Shown here one piece after another: positions 35,649 to 44,515 of a DNA stretch of 64,000 nucleotides (the first letter of the stretch is position 1; each line of letters starts with the position of its first letter). The DNA lies in contig CM034541.1 of the NCBI GenBank assembly GCA_020002185.1, positions 32,570,813-32,634,812 of the forward strand. Reading direction: 5' to 3'. The translations under genes and the position numbers were made by a program. A model generated the notes under the pieces. It made no database searches, had not been told where the DNA came from, and worked only from the letters and a program-made list of their open reading frames with translations. This stretch comes from Paraescarpia echinospica. Its lineage: Eukaryota > Annelida > Polychaeta > Sabellida > Siboglinidae.

Positions 35649-35895
35649 TTGTTTGGATGTTTGTTAGTGCAACTTTGTAAGTTTGTTAGTTTAAAAGTGT
35701 GTTGGTACGTTTGTTTGAACGTTTGTCAGTGCAAGTTTGCAAGTTTGTTAGTTTAAAAGTATGTTTGTACGTTTGTTTGGAAGTTTGTCGGTGGAAGTTT
35801 GCAAGTTTGTCAGTTTAAAAGTATGTTGGTACGTTTGTTTGCACGTTTGTTAGTGAAAGTTTGCAAATTTGTAAGATTAAACGTGTGTTGGTACG
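35640..35895 (-). repeat. 62-bp-type tandem array, reversed (part 1)
   Basis: Reverse complement of 34305-34870 units (GTTTGTTAGTGCAACTTTG, GGTACGTTTGTTTG). Confidence 0.85.
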
Positions 35896-35899
35896 AGGT

Positions 35900-36020
35900 A
35901 AACCTATCCATTGTGGTGGAAGCGGTGGAATATCATGAGGTGAACCTGTCCATTGTGGTGGAAGCGGTGGAATATCACGAGATGACCCTGTCCATTGTGG
36001 TTGAATATCACGAGGTGAAC
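35900..36020 (+). repeat. 42-bp repeat CCATTGTGGTGGAAGCGGTG
   Basis: Three units with ACCTGTCCATTGTGGT and GCGGTGGAATATCACGAGG. Related units occur at 44410-44515 beyond the capsid genes. Confidence 0.85.
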
Positions 36021-36029
36021 CTGTCCATT

Positions 36030-36220
36030 GCTCCTTTTTTACGTGTCTATTTGCTCCATTGCTCCGGTTTTACGTGTCTATTTGCTCTATTGCTCCGTTT
36101 TTACGTATCTATTTGCTCCATTGCTCCGTTTTTACGTGTCTATTTGCTCAATTGCTCCGTTTTTACGTGTCTATTTGCTCCATTGCTCCGTTTTTACGTG
36201 TCTATTTGATCTATTGATCC
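36030..36220 (+). repeat. 31-bp tandem repeat (about 6 units)
   Basis: Units read CTATTTGCTCCATTGCTCCG followed by TTTTTACGTGT. CTATTTGCTCC recalls the 41-bp repeat at 5.2 kb. Confidence 0.9.
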
Positions 36221-36224
36221 CTTT

Positions 36225-36560
36225 TTACTTGCAAAAGTACGTTTGTTTGCACGTTTGTCAGTGAAAGTTTGCAAGTTTGTAAGTTTTAAAGTTTGTTTGG
36301 TACGTTTGTTTGGACGTTTGTCAGTGAAAGTTCGCAAATTTGTAAGTTTAAGAGTATGTTTGTAACTTTGTTTGCACATTTGTTAGTGAAAGTTTGCAAT
36401 ATGATTCTGTCTATGTTTGGTAAAGTTTGATTCATGGAAGTCATTGGTCTAGGTTTGTTTGATGTACCTCGTTGATCTAAGTTTGGTTCGTGGAAGTTGT
36501 CGGTCTTAGTTTGGTTAAGTTTGATCCGTGGTACTGTTCCTGTGTCTTGCATATCGTACA
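36225..36560 (-). repeat. 62-bp-type array, reversed (part 2), fading into TTTGGT repeats
   Basis: Units continue to about 36410, followed by degenerate GTTTGGTTCGTGGAAGT copies resembling 4765-4850. Confidence 0.7.
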
Positions 36561-36666
36561 CGAACCTCTTTTACGCAAATCGATGACCTTGGTATTGACA
36601 ATACGGAAAGTCTCTTTACTTGTGAAGTGTAAGACAATGAGTAAGGTTCCCAACGTACGCTTTGCA

Positions 36667-38147
36667 TTACACTACGAACAATACCAGTTCAGCATTTCCG
36701 GTTGCCAACAATACGGCTGTCAAATCCTTTGATGCCTTGAACTTTGCGATGAGCAAATGTTGCATAAAGTGAACACGGACATCGTTCCGACCAGATCTCG
36801 TCTCTCCAATCTGTTTGCTTTTTTCATTTTGCCAAGTCTGCGTGTTTTGCAGCTTTGATGCGCTCTGCGCATTCGACGTCGCCGTGATACAAGTCTTTCC
36901 TGTATTGATAGGCATGCTCGACCGAATTAAAGACCCGACCGAATGCTTTGACCCTGCATAGATAAATGTGTTGTGACATCGGCAGCGTCGGTAGAAATGT
37001 TTACATCATTAGGAGCTGAAGTTGATTTTGATGATGTTCTGTTGTCGTTAATCGTCTCTGTCGACACAGAGACCATTCGTTGCCGCTTTGGTGGTAGCGG
37101 GCCTTCAATGTAGTTCTGCAAGAATATTTCATTAATATTTAGAATACTAAAGATTGCATGGAAATAGTACACCTTTGTTAGAGTACGGTGATACATGGAC
37201 AGGTAGGAAACAATGAAAAGAAGTTACGTGATAGGAAGTAAGGAAACAAGTTGTATGGATATAAAAATTAATTGTTGACAAAAAATTACCCGTGGACGCG
37301 ACCATATTAAGACGTTGCCAGATGTTGATATGAAGGACAACGTAGGGGCGCCATAATCTTGTAAGCAAACACGTGGCAGAATATTGTGTACCCGGATGTT
37401 AACAAATAATAGAAGTGCCCATCCATATAGGAAATAATAAAAGGGGACGAAGTTTTACCAGTCTAAGTAAAGACACAGTGGACGCTCTTGTAGTGGAAGC
37501 TACCGGGACACAGTTTCAGGAGAAGTGTAGACACAGAACGATCATTTTAGCGGAAGTATAAACATGGGAACGTGATTTTAGGTGAAAGTATATAGTAAGA
37601 CAATATAAATATGACTCACCACAAGCGCTTTCAACTTGGCCTCCTCGGCCGTCCTCTTCCGGCGGGCACAACATCCGCAGGTGACATGTTGCTTGCAATT
37701 ATTTTTCCGTGTGAAATAGGTCTTACAGTCCGGGCAGGTGAAGGGCCTCTGCGATGGTCGTAGTTGTCTCGGAGTCGGTAGGGGCTCCTCATCGGCAGCG
37801 GTTATTCGAACCATAATATGCATGTCAAAGGCCACGTAACCGTGTCGTTCGCAATGCAAATGCCCCCTATCATCGACAATCATATGCTTCTTGCAGGATC
37901 TGCACCCGATGTAGAAGGGAGTATGCTGGCGTACTTTGTCGATAAGGAGACCTTTGACCATGATAACAGGGTCGGCGCTTACCGTTGATTCTAGAGTTGC
38001 GACGTTCACCACCTCTGGTTTCGACCGCACGGAAGGGCGGTTGATCACTGGAATGATGGGTTGGCTCGTCGGCTCGTCCTCGTCGCTCGAGTCTGCTGCA
38101 TCAAGAGGGCAGTAATAGGTTATCTTCAACGTGATGTTATTAGCCAT
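36667..38147 (-). pseudogene. RPA-like zinc-ribbon/OB, C2HC finger and NADAR-domain gene, damaged 3' half
   Basis: Exon 1 (38147-37620, 176 codons) starts at ATG 38147, 48 bp downstream of a TATA box, in context ATCATGG. After an acidic N-terminus it encodes a region with PFYIGCRSCKKHM...CERHG, the zinc-ribbon pattern of the RPA large-subunit C-terminal OB fold, then a C2HC finger (CPDCKTYF..H....C). Donor GTG/GTGAGT at 37620 and acceptor GCAG at 37116 give a 504-bp phase-0 intron. Exon 2 (from 37115) has a PPKRQR basic patch and a Ser/Thr linker. After a frame change, 36952-36667 encodes a NADAR (YbiA-like) domain: FNSVEHAYQYRK, later TDWRDEI and LLATGNAELV, with TGA at 36824-36826 and one more shift. 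NADAR enzymes cleave N-glycosidic bonds of ADP-ribose derivatives, including ADP-ribosylated guanosine. Possible role: nucleic-acid binding plus removal of ADP-ribose marks. Confidence 0.7.
37116..37619. other. Intron of the NADAR-domain gene
   Basis: GTGAGT at the 5' end and TTCTTGCAG at the 3' end, minus strand. No ORF conserved inside. Confidence 0.7.
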
Positions 38148-38194
38148 GATGTGGTCGTGATACGAATGACGGTCCGACTGGCAGACCACCGCGC

Positions 38195-38245
38195 TTATAT
38201 AGTTAGTGAATGTGCCGAAAGGTCACGTGGGCGTGCCGAACAAGC
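38195..38245 (-). promoter_or_regulatory. Promoter of the NADAR-domain gene
   Basis: Minus strand: GGCACGCCCACGTGACC (E-box at 38224-38229), a second TTTCGGCACATTCAC box, then TATATAA at 38195-38201, 22 bp from the E-box. A start about 30 bp downstream would lie near 38168, just before ATG 38147; this rules out the in-frame codon at 38189. Same architecture as 7627-7723. Confidence 0.75.
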
Positions 38246-38280
38246 ACGGACCTCAGAGTAGAAAGTACACGAACGAATTT

Positions 38281-38415
38281 CAGAATAGATCAGACTTGTG
38301 CATCGAATACCAGTTCAAAACAGTTTGTAAACAGGCGACCGACTGGTGTAAGCGCAACTCTCCTTTGAAAAGACTGATTTGTTCAGCGAATACCAATTCA
38401 AATCAGGTTCCAACC
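38281..38415 (+). repeat. Degenerate tandem pair, about 75-90 bp
   Basis: Two units share GCGAATACCAATTCAAA/TCGAATACCAGTTCAAA, a CCGACTGG/CAACTGAAG part and GTAAGTGCAA. Confidence 0.6.
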
Positions 38416-38485
38416 AGGTAATCAACTGAAGTAAGTGCAAAGGTACTATGTAAAACTGTAGCATTTATTAAAAACTATTGCACTG

Positions 38486-38716
38486 ATGAGTGTTAAAAGA
38501 GAGGGAGACCTTGATTTTGTTGATAAAGATGTCCGAAAGAATGTTACATGTTCAGGAATCATTTCAGTTCTACTATTAATAACATACATCGGTGGCGCTA
38601 GTTATGCAAAAACTAACAAACACCTATTTGTTAATACAGGAAGCAGTCGACGTATGTTAGTAATAAAAGACATTGATAGGCAAACATTTACAAACAGGGT
38701 GATGGGAAGGTCGTAG
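38486..38716 (+). CDS. Small hypothetical protein, one possible TM segment
   Basis: A 76-codon ATG frame. Residues about 24-42 (GIISVLLLITYIGGASYA) could form one membrane segment; the rest is charged. No similarity recognised. It lies between the NADAR promoter and a degenerate repeat, so it may be chance. Confidence 0.25.
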   Translation: MSVKREGDLDFVDKDVRKNVTCSGIISVLLLITYIGGASYAKTNKHLFVNTGSSRRMLVIKDIDRQTFTNRVMGRS

Positions 38717-38959
38717 ATATGTATGGTAACCAGAAATGACACAATTTGACTTATATGACTAGTTCTCTACCGACTCGTCAGGATTGGACCTATTTTATAG
38801 TTGTAAATGTATAGACAACGGGGGCGCTATACCTAAAAAATGATCGACAACCTATGGGACATCAGACAAGACACCATTGCGCCTGCGCAATGATCTATTT
38901 AACGACGTCACTGACCTATTTTTATAGTAAAGAGTAAAAAGAAACAAAAGGCACGAATT

Positions 38960-39800
38960 GAGTATTCATATTTGGTTCATTGACATCCGTCAGGGGGAGA
39001 TATTTGTACTTCTCTTTCACTTCGTAACCTTTCCACCAAAGGGCGCCAATTTTCGTAAATAAGACGCACCAATTTAGGCAGGACCCATATTTAGTTCACG
39101 ACTTATCCACCAGGGATGGTATTTGTAGTTCATGATCTATCTGTTAGGGGGCGCCATTTGACAAAGCTAAGAGACACGAATTTAGGCAGTACTCATATGT
39201 AGTTCACCACTTATCCACCAGGGGCGCAATTTAACAAAACTAAGAAGCACGAATTTAGGCAGTACTCCTATATTTAGTTTATCAAAATTCCGCGCTATTG
39301 TTCAAACCTAAGAGACACGAATTTAGGCAGTACTCATATGTAGTTAACCACTTGTTCGCCAGGTGGCGTTGTTTTATTGCACGACCTATCCACTGGGGGT
39401 GGTGGTGTTGATTTAGTTCACCACTTGTCCGCCAGGTGGCGCTGATTTAGTTCACGACCTATACGCCATGGGGCGCCACTTGGCCTTTAACATGGAGAAA
39501 AAATTATATCTTTTAACAAAATTCCGCCAGGTGGCGCTATTGGTCAAAACTAAGAGACACGAATTTAGGCAATACTCAGATGTAGTTCATCACTTGTTTT
39601 AGTTCATGACCTATCCACTAGGGGGTTCTGATTTAGTTCACCACTTGTCAGCCAGGTGGCGCTGGTTTAGTTCACTTGACCTTTGCCCTTGACCTAGATC
39701 TTGACCTTTGACATTGACCTTTAACATGAAGAAAAAATTTCCTATATTTTAACATGGGCGCGCCCCGAAGGAAATCCCTATCTTTTAACAAGGATTTTCT
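38960..39800 (+). repeat. Degenerate repeats with CACGAATTTAGGCAGTACTC
   Basis: Five or more units combine AAGAGACACGAATTTAGGCA, TAGTTCACCACTT and CCGCCAGGTGGCGCT. TATCTTTTAACATG-type words recur at 39500, 39722, 39770 and again at 44117, after the capsid block. Confidence 0.75.
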
Positions 39801-39971
39801 TCGCCCCCGCGCCAACATCCCCACTGGACCACCTACTATTCTACTCTGAAATATTAATTTTGTTAGATTTGCTGGAAAATATACGGGAAAGTAAGCCAAA
39901 TACAAAATCCACTGAATGGCTCTCTCTACATGTAATAAATGAACTGCCCAGATCTTGCGCTACCTTTTTCT

Positions 39972-40223
39972 TCAGTTCACACCTGAGGTATGGCTCACAT
40001 TTTTAACAAGTTGGTCGCGAAGCATGGTATTTCTGTCTACCACGTGTTCTGGCGACACATTCTCCAGTCGACCTAACAGTTGCACAATTTCATGCGAGTA
40101 TTCTGTGATCGTTTCTCCGTCTAACTGTTTGCGCTCGTAGAAACTTCGCTGTAACTGTGAAACACTTGTTCTTTCCCGAAACGCTTCACGGAGATTTTGC
40201 AATAGAGCGTCGGGATCTTTCAT
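39972..40223 (-). pseudogene. Gag-like fragment of an LTR retrotransposon
   Basis: Minus-strand 83-codon frame LLQNLREAFRERTSVSQLQR, FYERKQLDGETITEYSHEI, VQLLGRLE. Helical L..F..R......L..R.Q...E....Y...I..L pattern typical of Ty3/Gypsy capsid C-terminal regions (also of Arc/PNMA-type genes). No zinc knuckle follows. It may have been joined to the adjacent integrase piece by rearrangement. Confidence 0.55.
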
Positions 40224-40289
40224 CTCGTCAGCCGGTCGACATCTGATCTCTCATCTTACTGGTCCCTCATAGGCCATGGGCCAGATATG

Positions 40290-40706
40290 CCCCTCGTGCA
40301 CCCCCTACAACTCTACCAACCCACGTACCCACCATTTACGACACACAACGAAGAGACCAAGGCGGGTATCGTGGAACGTTTCAATCGTACTCTGAAGACA
40401 CGTATGTGGAGATATTTCACGAAAAACCAGACGTTAAAGTACCTGGACGTATTACACCACCTAGTCGATTCGTACAACGACAGTTATCATAGAAGTATTG
40501 GAATGGCGCCGTCTGAAGTGAACGTGATCAATCAAGAAGAGGTTTGGCAAAGTTTGTACGGAAATGAAGGACACGGAAAAGTCAAACTGGTTTTAAAAGT
40601 GGGCGATCACGTGCGTATCAGCAAAGTCAAGAGACAATTCAAAAAAGGTTACTTACCCAACTGGAGTGACGAGATATTTACCGTCAAAACAGTTCATCGT
40701 TCCTGA
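40290..40706 (+). pseudogene. Retroviral-type (rve) integrase, C-terminal piece
   Basis: The frame contains KAGIVERFNRTLKTRM, the conserved segment around the catalytic glutamate of the DDE core, then SYNDSYHRSIGMAPSEV and, after a linker, a chromodomain/SH3-like part (VGDHVRISKVKRQFKKGY, WSDEIF). The two upstream aspartates and N-terminal zinc domain are missing, and the frame stops at 40706 before the usual end of the family. The sequence is therefore truncated at both ends and could not act in integration. Confidence 0.85.
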
Positions 40707-40768
40707 TCGAGTGGGTAGGGTGTCCCGACTCGTTTAACAGCTGGTTGGATAAAGCGTCGCTCGTCGCG

Positions 40769-40775
40769 TATAAAG
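40769..40775 (+). promoter_or_regulatory. TATA box upstream of the capsid gene cluster
   Basis: TATAAAG lies 35 bp before the ATG at 40810, in a short gap after the integrase piece. Spacing would give a very short leader. Confidence 0.5.
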
Positions 40776-40809
40776 GTTAGTACACACCGATCGAGCCGTC
40801 ATTCGTGTC

Positions 40810-41082
40810 ATGGAAGATACGACGAACGTTCGATTCGAAAACACAGAGCTCGAAGATACCGGAAGTAACAGCAAACGTTGGGTGTTGTTTGGAAATACGT
40901 GCCCGAAATCCGAAATCGTCTTCTTCTGCCATATCGTCATACTCTACACCGTTATATTGGTCAGTATCTACAACCTGACTAAAGTAGACGGAAACTCTAA
41001 TCTGTGGACGGCTTTGTTGAGCAGTTGCCTGGGATACCTGTTACCTAATCCGTCTATGAAACGCGGTGAACATGTCGTCTGA
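40810..41082 (+). CDS. Small two-TM protein of Maverick/adintovirus type
   Basis: A 90-codon ORF without lesions. N-terminal charged half, then EIVFFCHIVILYTVILVSIY (TM1), a NLTKVDG loop, LWTALLSSCLGYLLP (TM2) and NPSMKRG at the end. Small membrane proteins with IYNL...LW..LL...LGYLLP patterns are known next to the capsid genes of animal Mavericks; the function is not established. It overlaps the next gene by 11 bp. Confidence 0.7.
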   Translation: MEDTTNVRFENTELEDTGSNSKRWVLFGNTCPKSEIVFFCHIVILYTVILVSIYNLTKVDGNSNLWTALLSSCLGYLLPNPSMKRGEHVV

Positions 41083-41854
41083 TTTTTACCTGACATTGCC
41101 TAGCAACGCGTCTATGGAGTTAAATCCCGACAACACGTTGACCCACTATGTCACGGCTTTACCGCAACGCATCAGTTTAGTCGGTCAGTGGGAGTGCGGA
41201 CTGGTGGAAATTCAATATCCGCACAGTTGGTTCAACGTGAGAGAAGAGGACACTTATTTTGCCGTGAATGTCGATGGTAAGCCTTATGTGGTGAATATCG
41301 AGGCAGGCCACTACGGTAGTCCCCAAGCGCTCATTCGTGCAATCAACAGAATCATAAAGTCACCGATAAAAGAAAAGTAAATAAAACTGAGCTACAGTGA
41401 CATCACACAAAAAGTGACTATACATATGGTAGAAAACATCTCATTCTCAGTGTACTCGTTGAAACTTCAGCGTTTGCTAGGTTTAAGCCAGGCTATTTAC
41501 ACCACACCCGAAGAAGAAGGACCAGATTACTATTACGTTAAAAAAACCGAATCTGTGGTAGATATGGCGCAGGGTTTTTACTCGCTGTACGTCTACACCG
41601 ACGTTGTGGAACCACGTGTGGTCGGGGATACCGTCGTCCCTCTGTTGAGGGTTGTACCCATAGAAGGAAAACACGGAGACGTGGTGTCAAAAAGTTTTGA
41701 CAATGTACAATACGTTCCCGTCTTGCACAAAGAATTTACGACCATCGAGATCGATATAAGAGACGACACGGGACGTCGCGTACCATTCGAGCGAGATAGA
41801 GTGACGGCAACACTTCACTTTCGACGACGCAAACCATCATTTTTTGAAACATGA
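41072..41854 (+). pseudogene. Minor capsid (penton-like) protein, one nonsense codon
   Basis: ATG at 41072 inside the end of the TM gene. The frame is open to TAA 41378-41380, and then continues in the same frame to 41854. About 260 codons in all, the size of Maverick single jelly-roll minor capsid proteins. Recognisable features are an N-terminal FYLTLPSNAS segment, TLTHYVTALPQRI and PHSWFNV in the first half, and HKEFTTIEIDIRDDTG with a basic end in the second. It is followed by the next gene with a 4-bp ATGA overlap (41851-41854). Confidence 0.78.
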
Positions 41855-42267
41855 GTCGTAATCATTCCTATGAAGACTACTACGTCAGACAAGTCGGCGA
41901 CGGATTGCCCGTCTTTGTTGGGGCAAGAGTGCAACGAGGTCACGGTCTAGGTAGTTTGTTCGGTGGCCTCATTCGAAGTGCTATGCCACTCATAAAAAGA
42001 GGCGCACTCGCTTAGGGAAAAGGAGCGTTAAAGACAGGTTTGGGTGTGGCCGGCGACGTGTTGTCTGGACAGAGCATTAAAGAATCTGCAAAGAGGCGTG
42101 TGAAAGAAACAGGAAAGGACATGATCAGTAGAGTGTTGGGAAGCAGTGGGCCTCCGGGCATACGCAACGCTCCTCGCGCTATAAAACGCAAGCCGACGAG
42201 AACCCTAGCCAGTGTCGCCAAGAGACGCAGACGACAGAAGACGCGTCGAGACGACATATTCGGCTAG
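41851..42267 (+). pseudogene. Basic core/pX-like protein, one nonsense codon
   Basis: Frame of 138 codons from ATG 41851, with TAG at 42013-42015. The N-terminal part holds a Gly-rich hydrophobic segment that could be membrane-active; the C-terminal half is very basic (RKPTR, KRRRRQK), as in adenovirus-type core or minor capsid proteins. Position between minor and major capsid genes is as in other Mavericks. It ends 2 bp before the major capsid ATG. Confidence 0.7.
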
Positions 42268-42269
42268 AC

Positions 42270-43593
42270 ATGGCTTTTGTCCACCAGTTGTCGTGTGAGG
42301 GAGTCAAAAGCGAATTGGATCTGTTTAGTTTACACACAAACGAGTATCGAACACGCACAATGGGTCGAGCATCGGCCTGTCGCCTCGATGGGTAAGGGTG
42401 GTCCTATCGAATTCTTATTGCCTGGATCGGGAGACGATTACCTGGACGTGGCCAATACTTACCTGTTGGTGCGAGCACGTGTAGTCAAAGGAAACGGGGA
42501 CGACATCGATCAAGCCGCACCTGTTGGACCAGTAAACAACTAGATGCATTCTCTGTTTAGTCAAGTCGACGTGTCTTTGAACGGTACCCTCGTCACACCT
42601 TCAACGAATACCTATCCTTATCGTGCGTACATAGAAACGTTACTGAGTCACGGAGCAGAAGCGAAGAAGAGTCAACTGACTACTGCCTTGTGGTACAAAG
42701 ACACGGCTGGACACATGGATGCCACCGACGACGCAAACAAGGGTCTGCAAAAAAGAAAGACCTATATTACCCGTAGTCGAATCGTCGACATGATGGGTCG
42801 TCTACACGTCGACCTTTTCTTCCAAGACCGCTATCTATTGAACGGCGTCGACGTGAAAATTCGACTAGTACAGAGCAAGGATGCTTTTGCACTCATGGCT
42901 GCTGGTGGTGACAATGCCGATTACATGGTACGCATAGTCGAAGCAATTTTGTTTGCACGAAAAGCCAAACTGAATCCTGCAGTACAGATGGGTCACATCA
43001 AAGCGCTACAAAAGGGAACGGCCAAGTATCCGTTGCGAAGAGTCGATTGCAAGGTATTTTCCATACCGCGAGGTGCCATGTCGCACACTCACGAAAACGT
43101 TTATTTGGGTGTCTTACCCAAGAGAATAGTCTTGTGTTGTGTAGACAACGACGCTTACAATGGAACATTCGCCAAGAATCCCTTCCACGTAAAGCACAAC
43201 AACTTGAACTTTCTTGCATTGTACGTCGACGGGCAACAGGTTCCGGCTAAACCACGCCAGCCTAATTTCAACGATGGTTCCTACGTGAGAAGTTACAGTA
43301 ATCTATTTGCTGGAACGGGAAAGATGTTTCAAGACGAGGGAAACAACATCAGTCGGGACGAATTTGGCAAAGGATACACCCTGTTTGCAGATTGTTGTGA
43401 CGGTCCCCATTTCAATTTGGTACATAAAGGCAACCTACGAGTCGAGATGCACTTTAATCAACCTCTCGACCAAACGATCAACGTCGTCGTCTACGGAGAA
43501 TTCGAGACGGTTTTGGAGATTGACCGCAACAGAACGTCGTCTACGATTACTGATGGATACGGCACAGACAGAAAGACTCCTTGCGGCGGATGA
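42270..43593 (+). pseudogene. Major capsid protein (double jelly-roll, F54H12.2-like), frameshift and nonsense
   Basis: The family is annotated in animal genomes as uncharacterized protein F54H12.2-like and corresponds to the Maverick major capsid protein. ATG 42270 opens a frame ending in ELDLFSL. The continuing segment (IEHAQWVEHRPVAS) is in the next frame, so a single-base shift lies near 42325-42345. TAG at 42541-42543 interrupts the second frame, which then runs on to 43593. Landmarks: EFLLPGSGDDYLD, SLFSQVDVSLNGT, YPYRAYIETLLS and HFNQPLDQTINVVVYGEFE at the C-terminal end. About 440 codons in total, somewhat short for the family. Two lesions only, so inactivation is recent relative to neighbouring transposons. 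Confidence 0.82.
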
Positions 43594-44005
43594 TTACACT
43601 AGGACCGTTGTTCGAGGCGTACTACCTAAAGACGGGTTACCCACTACTCCTATGACGACCTATCCGGCAGCTTTCGTGTGCAACACTCATTCGAGCGATG
43701 AACCGGGTCAACATTGGATCTGCATGTTTATTCCAAAAGACGGACGTGGAGAATACTTCGAATCCTACGGTTTGCCACCTCGACACGTCGAATTCGTGGA
43801 TTTTCTACAGAGCAACTGCGTGACTTGGACTTTCAACAAGAGAACGCTTCAAAGCCCGCTGTCTAACGTGTGTGGACAATACTGTGTCGTGTACTTGTTG
43901 CACCGAAGTCGAGGCGTACCCACGAAGACGTTTGTGAACACTTTCGGTAACGATTTAGTGAACAATGACTGTCGTGTTTTCGATTTTGTTAAGAGTGCCA
44001 TGTAA
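43553..44005 (+). CDS. Adenain-like cysteine protease
   Basis: A 150-codon ORF, apparently intact, starting inside the capsid gene end (41-bp overlap). Catalytic signature in order: His in GQHWICMF (codon 43712-43714), acidic residue in YFESYG, and Cys in NVCGQYCVVYL (43883-43885) with the oxyanion Gln just before. This is the layout of adenovirus-type maturation proteases (C5/Ulp1-like), which process capsid proteins in the virion. Shorter than adenovirus protease, usual for Mavericks. Confidence 0.85.
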   Translation: MDTAQTERLLAADDYTRTVVRGVLPKDGLPTTPMTTYPAAFVCNTHSSDEPGQHWICMFIPKDGRGEYFESYGLPPRHVEFVDFLQSNCVTWTFNKRTLQSPLSNVCGQYCVVYLLHRSRGVPTKTFVNTFGNDLVNNDCRVFDFVKSAM

Positions 44006-44091
44006 TGTTTGCATGTAATGTTGGCATGCACGTTCTTGTATTACCTTAATTAAGCAATACAAAAGTCGACACCATATGTGCGTTTGTGAAA

Positions 44092-44109
44092 TGTTTTATT
44101 CAGACACCC
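44092..44109 (-). repeat. SINE/LINE-type tail remnant
   Basis: Minus strand GGGTGTCTGAATAAAACA resembles the ends of the 44.9-kb SINE and the first LINE. Confidence 0.4.
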
Positions 44110-44159
44110 AATATTTCCCTATCCTTTAACATGAAGAAAATACCTTTTTTCCTTCCTTA

Positions 44160-44300
44160 CTTCCTTTTGTCTGTCTATTTGCCTGAAAGAGGAGGGATTT
44201 GATGCAGTAACCCGTCTATTTGCCTGAAAGATAAGGGATTTGATGCAGTAACCCGTCTATTTGCCTGAAAGAGGAGGGATGTTATTCAATAACCCGTCCA
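44160..44300 (+). repeat. 41-bp tandem repeat, second locus (about 3 units)
   Basis: CCGTCTATTTGCCTGAAAGA followed by GGAGGGATTTGATGCAGTAAC. Same unit length and design as 5188-5366. Confidence 0.85.
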
Positions 44301-44404
44301 TCTCTATCCCTCCTCCTCCTCCTCATCCCCCCTCCGCTTTTAGCGTTTCAGCGCCGTAGATTGGTAAATCTCATCCGTAGTCTCGTACGATATCTCGTCC
44401 GTTG

Positions 44405-44515
44405 TCGCGATAACCAGTCCATTGTGGTGGGAGAGGTGGAATTTGACGATGTAAACCTGTCCATTGTGGTGGAAGCGGTGGAATTTGACGAGGTGAACCT
44501 GTCGATTACGGTGGA
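44405..44515 (+). repeat. 42-bp repeat, second locus
   Basis: CCTGTCCATTGTGGTGGAAG and GGTGGAATTTGACGAGGTGA units, as at 35900-36020. Confidence 0.85.

Larger units (their letters stand above)
40290..44005 (+). mobile_element. Maverick/Polinton (adintovirus-like) element, partial
   Basis: Six plus-strand ORFs lie in viral-style compact order: integrase piece, two-TM protein, minor capsid, basic core-like protein, major capsid, adenain-like protease. Start and stop codons overlap or lie 2 bp apart. Protein-primed DNA polymerase B and the FtsK/A32-type ATPase, expected in a complete element, are absent. No terminal inverted repeats were delimited. Nonsense codons and a frameshift show that this copy is no longer intact. 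Confidence 0.88.

Noticed and set aside
36028..36264. Short hydrophobic ORF suggesting a membrane protein
   Set aside because: Encoded by 31-bp tandem repeats in more than one frame.
38149..38189. Upstream in-frame start for the NADAR-domain gene at 38189
   Set aside because: It lies only about 5 bp from the TATA box, upstream of any plausible transcription start; ATG 38147 has a better context.
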